Origin: JAEYXS01 sp943367715
Lineage (GTDB): Bacteria; Verrucomicrobiota; Verrucomicrobiia; Limisphaerales; JAEYXS01
NCBI GenBank assembly: GCA_943367715.1
Contig: CALRJY020000014.1
Location: 83,879-147,878, forward strand
Length of the DNA stretch: 64,000 nt
Direction: 5' to 3'
Position 1 is the first letter of the stretch, and every line of letters starts with the position of its first letter. Below the pieces are notes generated by a model. It ran no database searches, was not told the origin of the DNA, and was given only the letters and a program-made list of their open reading frames with translations. The position numbers and the translations under genes are program-made. Positions 43,258-51,427 of this stretch are shown here, piece by piece.

Positions 43258-45339
43258 TTACTTCATCAGCGCTTCAGCAGCTTCCACCATCTTGTCCGCC
43301 GTCAGGCCGTGCTTCACGTAGAGCTCTTCCGCGAGGTAGGCGGATTGACCGAATTCGCCATGGATGCCCAGCGTCTTCACGCGATGCGCGATGCCTGAGT
43401 TCGACAAGGCGTGCGAGACTTGCGCACCCATGCCGCAGACGATCTGGTGATCTTCGATGGTGACCAAGCGGCCATTCGCGGCCTTCACCGCAGCGCCGAT
43501 GGTCTCGAGGTCCACGAGGTTCACGAACGGATTATTAATGACCGTGGCGTTGATGCCCTTGGCCTTCAATTTCTTCGCCGCTTCGATCGCCTTGTTCAAC
43601 AATGGACCGCAGCCGATGAGCACCACGTCGTTGCCTTGGGAGATGACTTGCGCCTTGCCCCATTGATACTTGGAGCCTTCCACCCAATAGAGCGGATAGT
43701 TCTCACGACCGACGAAGAAGATGGCGGATTCGCCATCTTTGCCGGCGGAACGGGCGTCCGCGATATTCTTGATGGCCGCATACATCAGGGCTTCCGCTTC
43801 GTCCGAGCAGGACGGCGCGATGACCACCGTGTGCGGGATGGCGGAGACGGCCGCGAAGTACGTCGTGGCCTGGTGCGAGGCACCGTCCGCGGCGTCCTGG
43901 AAACCGACGTGCGAGAACATCGCGATGACCGGAGACTGCGACAGCGCGGCCATGGTCAAAGGCAAGTTGCCCTTCGTCACACCGAACTGGCCGAACGTGT
44001 CCACGATGGGGATGAAGCCCATCTTGGAGAAGCCCGCGCCCACGCTCACCATGTTCGCCTCGGCGATACCCACTTCCACGAAACGTTCCGGGAACGTCTT
44101 CTGGAACGGCGCAATGCCGGTGGAACCTTGAACGTCGCAGGAGACAGAATAAACCGGGTAACCGTCCACAGCAGCCTTGACGGCAGCCTTGGCCAGACCC
44201 GCTTGAATCTTGTCTTTCTTGACGGACGTGGTGGCCGGAGGCGGATTCGCCGCAGCAGCTTCCGCCTTGGCCTTCTTGGCGGCCTCGGCCTTTTCCCAAT
44301 CCGCGCGGAGCGTCTTGCCCCAGCTCGCGAGATCATCCGGAGCGAGTGCGCCGGTGTAAAGTTCCACGAGCCAGTCACCGATCTTCTCGCCGTTCGCGAG
44401 CGGGAAGCCGTGACCGCCCGCGGCGTTTTCCATCGTGGACTTGATGCCGAAACCCTTGATTGTCTTCAGCCACAGGCACACGGGCTGGTTCGGATTCGCC
44501 TTCGCTTCCGCGACGGCTTTTTCCAAGGCGTTGAACACGACTTGCAAATCGTTGCCTTCCGCCACCTTGATGACTTTCCAGCCGAGGTCGTCCATCGCCT
44601 CAAAGGTCGGCTGCATGGAGAAAGAATCCTTCGAGATACGTCCCGAGAGCTTCGTGTCGTTATCCGAGATGACCATGACGAACGGGTTCACCTTGCCCTT
44701 GGCGGCGAGACCCGGGATGGCGGCGAACGCTTCCTTCGCTTCACCTTCCATGGAGGCACCGTCGGACACAGTGATGATCGTGATACGGTCGTTACCGATG
44801 ACCTTGTCGGCCAGCGCGAGACCCTGCGCCTGCGGCAAAGCGGAGCTGAGCGGACCGTTGCTCATCAGCACGCCTTCCGGATTGATATGGGATTCACCGT
44901 GACCGGTGAGCTTGCTCTGGATGCCGCGGAAGCCCTTCAGGCAATCCGGCGTCAGGCCGTCGAAACCGTAGTTCGCGCGCAAGGCGTAAAGACCGTTCTC
45001 GGCGTGACCAGCATCGTTGATGAAATTGTAGGCTTCGTGCCATTGACGGCCCTTCACGGAGAACATGAGGGCGTGGATGGCGGAATTGATCTCGGCGAAC
45101 GCGGCCGGACCACCCCAGTGACAGGCGGCACCACCGACCACGGCGTGCACGTCCATGAGGGCGACGAGGGCGCGGGTGGCGCGGGGATCACCAGCGATAA
45201 CGTCCTGTCCATTAACGCTTTTCACCGTCACGAAATACTTCGGCGGCTGCGCAGGCGTAGGCGCCAGCTTGGTCTTGATGGTCTGCGGTTTGAGTGGCGG
45301 AGCCACTACGGCCTGAGCTACTGAGGTATCTGCACCCAT
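43258..45339 (-). CDS. Transketolase, divergent form
   Basis: A 693-residue protein of normal transketolase length. The thiamine diphosphate region has VSDGASMEGEAKEAF and then ISDNDTKLSG where classical enzymes have GDGxxxEG and DNxISIDG. The PYR-domain motif is FVEVGIAEANMVSVGAGFSKMG, and a C-terminal domain follows (IHGEFGQSAYLAEEL). An Ala/Lys/Pro-rich linker of about 35 residues (around 345-380) joins the PP and PYR domains. The GHxGxxxG opening of classical enzymes is replaced by ACHWGGPAAFAEINSA. It probably acts in the pentose phosphate pathway, but its divergence leaves other ketoaldehyde transfers open. It is the only gene on its transcript. Confidence 0.8.
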   Translation of the reverse strand: MGADTSVAQAVVAPPLKPQTIKTKLAPTPAQPPKYFVTVKSVNGQDVIAGDPRATRALVALMDVHAVVGGAACHWGGPAAFAEINSAIHALMFSVKGRQWHEAYNFINDAGHAENGLYALRANYGFDGLTPDCLKGFRGIQSKLTGHGESHINPEGVLMSNGPLSSALPQAQGLALADKVIGNDRITIITVSDGASMEGEAKEAFAAIPGLAAKGKVNPFVMVISDNDTKLSGRISKDSFSMQPTFEAMDDLGWKVIKVAEGNDLQVVFNALEKAVAEAKANPNQPVCLWLKTIKGFGIKSTMENAAGGHGFPLANGEKIGDWLVELYTGALAPDDLASWGKTLRADWEKAEAAKKAKAEAAAANPPPATTSVKKDKIQAGLAKAAVKAAVDGYPVYSVSCDVQGSTGIAPFQKTFPERFVEVGIAEANMVSVGAGFSKMGFIPIVDTFGQFGVTKGNLPLTMAALSQSPVIAMFSHVGFQDAADGASHQATTYFAAVSAIPHTVVIAPSCSDEAEALMYAAIKNIADARSAGKDGESAIFFVGRENYPLYWVEGSKYQWGKAQVISQGNDVVLIGCGPLLNKAIEAAKKLKAKGINATVINNPFVNLVDLETIGAAVKAANGRLVTIEDHQIVCGMGAQVSHALSNSGIAHRVKTLGIHGEFGQSAYLAEELYVKHGLTADKMVEAAEALMK

Positions 45340-45522
45340 AATTTCGATTTCTTTTTAAACTAAAAATTAAGCGCACGACTTTAGGAGCCATGCGCCAAAA
45401 GGGAAGCCTGAAAATCAGTCTGATTTAGCCGCTTCCCCACCATTCCATATCCCGAATCCACGCTACAGATAGGGGCAAAGTGACAACTATGAATGAGAAG
45501 GCGGGTTATATCGCCATAAAGC

Positions 45523-46389
45523 TCATTCCTTTTTGCCCGGCTGCCACGCGGAATTATCCAGCAACTCGATGCCCGGCTTCTTGAAACGGATGCGACGGCT
45601 CTTGTAGAGCGTGCCGAGTGCCTGCTTGAAGGCTTTCTTGCTCACGCCGAAGGTCTGGCGGATGGCTTCCGGCGAACTGTCGTCGTCAAAAGCCAAGTGC
45701 CCCTTGTGCCGCTCGAGGGCTTGCACAATCTTGTCCGTGAGCGAAGCGACGCGTTGATAACCGGAGGCGTCCAAGCTGAGATCAATCTTACCACCGGGAC
45801 GGATAGTGCGGATGTAACCCTTCAACCGTTCACCGATCCGCAACGGATTCGCGAGGCTGTCTTTGTAAAGCAGGCCGCGATGGGAATTTTCGATGATGGC
45901 GTTGTAACCCATCTCCGTTTCACTCGTGATGAGCAGATCCACCTGCTGGCCATCGCGATAACCGGGCGCTTCCTTGCTCAGATGACGACCGAGCCGTGCA
46001 CTGGCAATGATGCGATCTGACTTGGGATCCAACGCCACGTAGACGACCACCCATTGGCCGAGACGAAGCGGATCTTCATGCTCACGGAAAGGCAGGAGCA
46101 AATCCTTGCCCAGGCCCCAATCCAGAAACGCGCCCACCTTGGGATTGATGCTGATGACTTCCAGCGTCGCGAACTGGCCCACCTCCGCATACGGCTCTTC
46201 CGTAGTGGCCACGAGGCGGTCTTCGGAATCGCGATAAAGAAACACGTCTAGCTTGTCCTTCGGCGCGACGTCACGCGGGATGTAGCGGCGCGGCAAAAGG
46301 ATTTCGCCGAGTTCGCCGCCATCCAGGTACAGACCGGGGTCGGATTCCCGGATGATGGGGAGCAGATTACGTTTGCCGATGTCAGCCAT
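45523..46389 (-). CDS. CvfB-like S1 RNA-binding protein
   Basis: A 288-residue protein with three S1-like OB domains and a C-terminal winged-helix domain (FGVSKKAFKQALGTLYKSRRI). The sequence NPKVGAFLDWGLGKDLLLPFREHE is the conserved S1 pattern, and SETEMGYNAIIENSHRGLLYK marks the second repeat. Matching proteins include S. aureus CvfB and B. subtilis YitL, which bind RNA and affect virulence or stress traits. It is alone, upstream of transketolase with a 183-base gap. Confidence 0.9.
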   Translation of the reverse strand: MADIGKRNLLPIIRESDPGLYLDGGELGEILLPRRYIPRDVAPKDKLDVFLYRDSEDRLVATTEEPYAEVGQFATLEVISINPKVGAFLDWGLGKDLLLPFREHEDPLRLGQWVVVYVALDPKSDRIIASARLGRHLSKEAPGYRDGQQVDLLITSETEMGYNAIIENSHRGLLYKDSLANPLRIGERLKGYIRTIRPGGKIDLSLDASGYQRVASLTDKIVQALERHKGHLAFDDDSSPEAIRQTFGVSKKAFKQALGTLYKSRRIRFKKPGIELLDNSAWQPGKKE

Positions 46390-46448
46390 TACGTAGACAG
46401 GATAAAGCCGAGGGACGGATAGCGGGAGAAAAATCGCTGACGGGAAAA

Positions 46449-48023
46449 TCAGGTCTTCGGGAGCGCTGCAGGCTTTGGTTTTCTCTCGAGTATCAATGCC
46501 AGGAGAAATCCGATTATCAGGCCGGAAAGGTGGGCCGTCAGACTTATCTGCGGCACCATGCTATCGATGAGAAACTGCATTCCCGCGACACCCAGCAACG
46601 TGAGCAGCTTCTTGCGAGCGAGGACGGCGCGTTCACGCAACCAGCCTTTCAACATCAGTGCCGCCATGGCCCCCATGAATCCCATCACGGCACCCGAGGC
46701 CCCTACCGCCAACTGATGCTCTCCCCCGCCTGCGGTGAAATAAAACACAAACCACATCGAGCCGACACCCGCCAGCAGCGTGAACAGAAGGAACCGCCAA
46801 AACCCGAGCGCCAGTTCCACGAAAGGGGCCAGAACATATACACCGAACATGTTCATGCACAGGTGAAGCGCGCCAAAATGAAGAAACACCGACGCGACCA
46901 AGCGCCACCACTCGCCCTCATGAACCGCGGGCGCGTGCAGAGCACCCAAACGATAAAGAGTGCCCATATCCGTGCTGCCACCCAGCACCATCTGGGCACC
47001 GAACATGATCAAATTCAGCAGCACGAAAAGCTGCGCCCCGGCGGTCTGGCGCGAAAAGAAAGGCGGACGGCTCTCGAATCGCTCGTCTTGATCCAGCTCC
47101 GTGCTTGCGGAATCTAGGATGCGTTCTTGGGCTTCATCCAATACGGCAGGCGGTCGCTCCACTTGACTCAGGCGGTGTGAGATCGCCGAACGCAACGGCG
47201 GATCTGCCTGGTCAAGCAACTGCTCTAATCGCTGTCGGGCCGCCTCGGGCTGACCAGCGTTCAGGTCCGCCGTGGCCAGCCAGAATTCTTGATACTTGGC
47301 AGGCGTCGTCGCCATTCGTTGACGAAAGAGCTGCTCCACTTGCGTCCGCCGACCGCTAAAAGCGAACAGAAACAGCCGACATGTGTCGCGTTGAGAGGGA
47401 GGATTCAGGCGGTTGATCAAATCCTTCTGCTGCACGTAAAAGGCGATCATGGCAGCGGTATCTTCAGTTTCACCACGCGCCCGTAGCATGATGCTGACGA
47501 TATACGGTTCCCGGCTCAGCAAGTCCGGATGCTGCTCCTCCCAGCGCCGAAATTCCCCCCATTGCTGGGTCAGGCGGAAATAGTTGATCATCGCAGCGGT
47601 GCTCAACACAGGATCGCCCTGTTGCAGCGACCGCAGAATTTCCAGTGCCTGGTGCAACTCGCCCTGTTGGGCCAATTCCATGGCGCGCAGTATTTCGAAC
47701 TGCTGCTTCCAGGCAGGTGAGGGATAAAGCAGGCTCAGCACCCGTGCCACCCGGCGAACTTCCTTATAACGCTGCTGGGCATTGAGGTGCTCATACCACC
47801 GGAAAAGCTGGCTGGGAATGAGAACGAAGACGAACCATAAGCCCCCCGCCGTATAGATCAGCGTGGGTGAATCCATGAACCAGCCAACCACATCGACCCC
47901 CAAGATGAAGGAATGGACGATCGCCCAGTTCCGTCCGCCTTGCCGATAAATCTTCGCGCCTGTCCTCAGCCCCACCAGGCTGACGATGAGGATCATCCAA
48001 AATATGAATAGGCTGTTTTCCAT
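46449..48023 (-). CDS. Rhomboid family intramembrane serine protease with N-terminal helical repeat domain
   Basis: A 524-residue membrane protein. Residues about 1-65 contain one or two membrane helices, about 85-300 are TPR-like helical repeats, and about 340-515 form a six-helix rhomboid domain. Catalytic residues are visible: Ser in GASGAVMGF (about 442) and His in LTAHLSGLIIG (about 496), with the oxyanion-type HFGALHLCMNMFG motif in the preceding helix region. It cleaves membrane-anchored substrates within the bilayer. The large soluble domain may recruit substrates. It is alone in its orientation. Confidence 0.85.
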   Translation of the reverse strand: MENSLFIFWMILIVSLVGLRTGAKIYRQGGRNWAIVHSFILGVDVVGWFMDSPTLIYTAGGLWFVFVLIPSQLFRWYEHLNAQQRYKEVRRVARVLSLLYPSPAWKQQFEILRAMELAQQGELHQALEILRSLQQGDPVLSTAAMINYFRLTQQWGEFRRWEEQHPDLLSREPYIVSIMLRARGETEDTAAMIAFYVQQKDLINRLNPPSQRDTCRLFLFAFSGRRTQVEQLFRQRMATTPAKYQEFWLATADLNAGQPEAARQRLEQLLDQADPPLRSAISHRLSQVERPPAVLDEAQERILDSASTELDQDERFESRPPFFSRQTAGAQLFVLLNLIMFGAQMVLGGSTDMGTLYRLGALHAPAVHEGEWWRLVASVFLHFGALHLCMNMFGVYVLAPFVELALGFWRFLLFTLLAGVGSMWFVFYFTAGGGEHQLAVGASGAVMGFMGAMAALMLKGWLRERAVLARKKLLTLLGVAGMQFLIDSMVPQISLTAHLSGLIIGFLLALILERKPKPAALPKT

Positions 48024-48126
48024 GCCAAGACGCCGGGCGACTTATTCGGCGCAGTGTTGCTGAATGGCTGGAACTTAGGGGCACACGGCTGGCAACGGGA
48101 GGAAATTCCGCTTTAGGGAAAATCGC

Positions 48127-49098
48127 TCAGGACATGTTGAGACGGTCTATGCGGGTAATCGCCTGTTGCAATCGCACTTCCGGCGAACCGCGCAATAGCA
48201 GCCACGGCACGTTTTGTTTTTCCAAAGCCTCCACAAACCATTCGTGCATCTGGTGGCGGATGTGTTCGCCATCGCGTGTGCCGTCTTGCACGAAGGGAAT
48301 CTCATCACCGGTCAGCAGATAGAGATCATATCGGCGAACGGCGGCGATCTGGGCAACGGCTTGATTGTGCGTACCCATGTAACGACGATGCCAGAGGACC
48401 GTGGCAAAGGCATTCGTATCGCAGATGAGCAGGCGATTGCACCGGCGCGCGGCGGCATCTTCGCGATGGCATTGTTCGCGGGCGACATCCACGAATTCCT
48501 CGCTGCGCCAGTCCAGTTCGCCGCGTTGGATTTTCAGCTCGCTCAGTTCGCGCCCATATTCGGCCACCCACTCCGTTTGATAATGGGCGGCGAGCGCCTG
48601 TGCAATGGTGGTGGTGCCAGTGGATTCCGCGCCGAGGACGCAGATGCGCCGGGCAAAGTGGGCGCGCACGGGCGGCTCGATGAATTCCCAGTTCTTCCTA
48701 GGGTCGGTGCGGATCGCCGTGCCACTGCAAGGGACGGTGACGCGTGATTTATCCACCAGCACATGTTGGCAACCCATCAAGCCCGCGTAACGGTCGCCGT
48801 AATCTTCTGAGGTGAAGACGACATCGGGTGCGCGACCCAACCAGCGAATGGTATTCTCCGCCCAGACTTGGGAATCATTCGCGTCATAGCGGTCATCGAT
48901 GACCATGATCTCGCAATCCGGATGGATCTCACGCAGCCACGCACCGCGCAGTTCAGGATCGATGCTGTCCGTAGGTTTGCCGCAGAGAATGACGGTCAGA
49001 TGGGCGCATTGGCTGGCCGCTGTATCAATAAGATACTTGTGGCCGCGATGAGGCGGATAGAATTTGCCGATGACCACGCCACGCGCATACTTCTTCAT
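48127..49098 (-). CDS. nadR: NadR-like NMN adenylyltransferase/ribosylnicotinamide kinase
   Basis: A 323-residue bifunctional NAD salvage enzyme. The N-terminal nucleotidyltransferase domain has GKFYPPHRGHKYLID (HxGH active site) and SGTAIR. The C-terminal kinase domain begins CVLGAESTGTTTIAQ, a P-loop in which the usual Walker A lysine is replaced by threonine; GAESTGTTT forms occur in other NadR-annotated proteins, so this may be a family variant. There is no N-terminal repressor domain. The start at MKKYARG (49098) overlaps the pnuC stop by 4 bases, so the two are coupled. Confidence 0.85.
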   Translation of the reverse strand: MKKYARGVVIGKFYPPHRGHKYLIDTAASQCAHLTVILCGKPTDSIDPELRGAWLREIHPDCEIMVIDDRYDANDSQVWAENTIRWLGRAPDVVFTSEDYGDRYAGLMGCQHVLVDKSRVTVPCSGTAIRTDPRKNWEFIEPPVRAHFARRICVLGAESTGTTTIAQALAAHYQTEWVAEYGRELSELKIQRGELDWRSEEFVDVAREQCHREDAAARRCNRLLICDTNAFATVLWHRRYMGTHNQAVAQIAAVRRYDLYLLTGDEIPFVQDGTRDGEHIRHQMHEWFVEALEKQNVPWLLLRGSPEVRLQQAITRIDRLNMS

Positions 49099-49721
49099 GC
49101 GTTCACCACCTCCGTTTGCCGCCGGCTCGCCTGCCATTCTTTCAAACCGACAAGGCACATGCACAACAACACCCCGTAAAGAATGCCCGTGAGCGGCAGA
49201 TCGCGGCTGAGATAAAGCGGCACATAGATGATGTCCGCCACGATCCAGAAGAACCAGTTCTCGAAGCGTTTCCGGCACAGCAGATATTGCGCGGACAAAC
49301 TGAGCACGGTGGTCAGGGAATCCCAGAATGGCGCGGCCCCATTCACCACGAGGAGCAATTCGCGCAATCCCCAAGTGCCCAGAGGAATGATGACAGCGAG
49401 AGCAAGCCATTCGGTTTTCGTCGTGCGGGTTACCTTAAGTTCCGTGCGGTTTGCGCCGCCGTAGAGCCACTGATACCAGCCGTAAACGCCCATGCCAAAG
49501 TAAACGACTTGCAGGCCCATGTCCGCAAAGAGGCGGCTTTGCCAGAAGAGGATGAAGAAGACCACATTGTTAGCGAGGCCGATCGGCCAGTTCCACAGAT
49601 GCTGGCGCACGACGAGCCAGACGCAGATGCCGCCGGTGACGAAGCCGAGCACTTCCATCATCGCCATGCTCCACCAGTGAAACCACGAAGCCGCCACCAT
49701 GAGCAATGAAACGATGATCAT
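49095..49721 (-). CDS. pnuC: Nicotinamide riboside transporter PnuC
   Basis: A 208-residue membrane protein with about seven helices. PnuC signatures are present: WNWPIGLANNVVFFILFW, QVVYFGMGVYGWYQWL, and the FWIVADIIYVPLYL helix. It imports nicotinamide riboside, which NadR phosphorylates and adenylates, a classic pair. I prefer the ATG at 49721 because a GGAGAG motif precedes it by 9 bases, over the ATG at 49763 with no ribosome binding site. No NAD riboswitch was recognised in the upstream 280 bases, but this cannot be excluded. Confidence 0.85.
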   Translation of the reverse strand: MIIVSLLMVAASWFHWWSMAMMEVLGFVTGGICVWLVVRQHLWNWPIGLANNVVFFILFWQSRLFADMGLQVVYFGMGVYGWYQWLYGGANRTELKVTRTTKTEWLALAVIIPLGTWGLRELLLVVNGAAPFWDSLTTVLSLSAQYLLCRKRFENWFFWIVADIIYVPLYLSRDLPLTGILYGVLLCMCLVGLKEWQASRRQTEVVNA

Positions 49722-50007
49722 CACCCCGGTCTCTCCCCGGCCCAATTTGACAGCCCCGGCCATGCGGGGATTGGAGAGATTTCACCGGGGTTAGGCAAAT
49801 GGATTCTGAGTAACGTGAAATATCAATCGCCCAAGTCCAGCAGCAAAAAAAGAAAACCAAGGCCGAAGTCTCAAGCGCCAGAGTTCTGCGGACAGGTTTT
49901 TGGCGTTTGACGTCCCTTGCTCGTGCATGAATGCTGGTGTCAGACACCCAAAGAGCCGGGGCATGAAAAACAATTCACTGTCATTTATTCCCACAACCCA
50001 GTGAGGC

Positions 50008-50967
50008 ATGAGCACCACCTCACACCAACCTGTGATCAGTTTGAAGAAAGCGTATGAATTGGCGTTTTCTCCAGCCGGTGACCAAGTCGTTTATATTGGC
50101 GGCCGCGATGTCACCCTCTTGGATGCCCGCACGGGTAAACCGCAGTTCGCGGTTCACCCCATCGCCAATCCCTCTCATCTGGATATCTCGCCTGATGGAT
50201 CATGGCTGGCTGTAAAAGGCACATCAGGACGCATCGTTCTTCTGGATGCGAAAAAGGGAGATTTATTGAGTGATTTCAAAAACCAGCAAGAAGGAGAAGG
50301 CGATGAGGCCCTATTCTCAGCCTGCGGGAGTTACGTCGCAACAGTTTCGTGGAAAGGACTGTTCAACATCAGGAAGTGGACAACCAAAGAGGAGGTTTTT
50401 TCCCGGCTTCATGTTGATGGCCAACTTACCCGGTTGTCGGCCACAGCCGACCGAAGCCTGCTGGCTTATTCGATCGGGCGAAAACCACGTGCGCGCATGG
50501 GACTGACGCCGTGCACAGTCATGCTGCAACAGTGGTCTGATCCCTACGACAAAGCCGCCGAACTTCCGCAAGAGTGGCCCGCAATCTGGGGGCTGAAAAT
50601 CAGCCCCTCCGGCCGTTTTCTGGCCCTAGTTTATGGAACGCCTCCAAACATCCTGGAGGTTTATGACATCAGTAAAAAACGAACCGTGGGCCGTAGTAAA
50701 TGGAGCGGCAGTCCTGGTTGCTCAATCGCGTGGTCGAGTGATGAAAAAACATTGGTCACGAATGGAGATGATACTTTCCGCATGTATGCGGTCCCCAAAC
50801 TCGACATCATGCGCGAGTTACCCGTGGAGTATCCGTGTTTCGCCGTATTCTCCCCTGATCAAGATCAGCTAGCCCTTGGCTCATGGAAAAAGAGCTTTGT
50901 GGTTCCGGTCGGCAAACTGGATGAGTTCGCCATTCGCAGAATAGGAAAACGGCCGATACGGCAATAA
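50008..50967 (+). CDS. Beta-propeller (WD40-like) repeat protein
   Basis: A 319-residue cytoplasmic protein made of repeated four-strand blades. Typical blade ends include LAFSPAGDQVVYIGGRDVTLLDA, LDISPDGSWLAVKGTSGRIVLLDA, and IAWSSDEKTLVTNGDDTFRMYAV. No signal peptide or catalytic motif is seen. It is probably a protein-interaction platform. It starts near the palindrome/dispersed-repeat region and is followed 16 bases later by a small membrane protein gene, so the two may form an operon. Confidence 0.6.
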   Translation: MSTTSHQPVISLKKAYELAFSPAGDQVVYIGGRDVTLLDARTGKPQFAVHPIANPSHLDISPDGSWLAVKGTSGRIVLLDAKKGDLLSDFKNQQEGEGDEALFSACGSYVATVSWKGLFNIRKWTTKEEVFSRLHVDGQLTRLSATADRSLLAYSIGRKPRARMGLTPCTVMLQQWSDPYDKAAELPQEWPAIWGLKISPSGRFLALVYGTPPNILEVYDISKKRTVGRSKWSGSPGCSIAWSSDEKTLVTNGDDTFRMYAVPKLDIMRELPVEYPCFAVFSPDQDQLALGSWKKSFVVPVGKLDEFAIRRIGKRPIRQ

Positions 50968-50983
50968 AAGTCACCCAAGAAAT

Positions 50984-51328
50984 ATGAAAAAGAAACTTCT
51001 CATCATTGCAGGCGTGGCACTGGTCTTAGTTATCCTGATCATGTGGCGGATAGCGGCGCCGTTTGGAGTCATCGACGAACTGGAGAAGCGCTCACAACAG
51101 GTGCAGCCCGGCATGAGCACGAACGAAGTCCAGGCGATCATGAATTTCACCGGGCGATGGCGCACGAACGCCTCCAACCTCGGCTGGGGTGACCAACCGG
51201 TGCCGACCAATGCGCCGTCGGCCGTTTATGCCGTGGGCTATACCGTGCCTACTTTTTTCCGTGGGGTGACGTTTGAATTCGTTTTCGATGAGAACGGCAA
51301 GGCGGTGGGCAAGCACCGGCATGATTGA
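50984..51328 (+). CDS. Small membrane-anchored protein with BamE/SmpA-like motif
   Basis: A 114-residue protein with an N-terminal membrane helix (residues 4-24) and a soluble part. QPGMSTNEVQAIMN resembles the LxxGMTxxEVxxILG motif of the BamE/SmpA fold, and the C-terminal FEFVFDENGKAVGKHRH continues the beta-sheet pattern. It is probably an envelope protein. Family assignment is tentative. It follows the beta-propeller gene by 16 bases. Confidence 0.55.
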   Translation: MKKKLLIIAGVALVLVILIMWRIAAPFGVIDELEKRSQQVQPGMSTNEVQAIMNFTGRWRTNASNLGWGDQPVPTNAPSAVYAVGYTVPTFFRGVTFEFVFDENGKAVGKHRHD

Positions 51329-51427
51329 GACTTAAAGCTCGTCGGAATAACGTGAGTGTTGCTACTTCAAAGTAGTCACTGCGTCTCAAATGATTGCCAC
51401 CCCAAGGTGTTCCGATACCATCCGGCC

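Noticed and set aside
43411..45324. 637-residue open frame opposite the transketolase gene
   Set aside because: Arg/Asp/His/Gly-rich composition typical of the antisense of a GC-rich gene, and the transketolase on the minus strand has recognisable domains throughout.
49722..50007. NAD-type riboswitch upstream of pnuC
   Set aside because: No recognised NAD-I/NAD-II core in the region read by eye; a covariance search would settle it.
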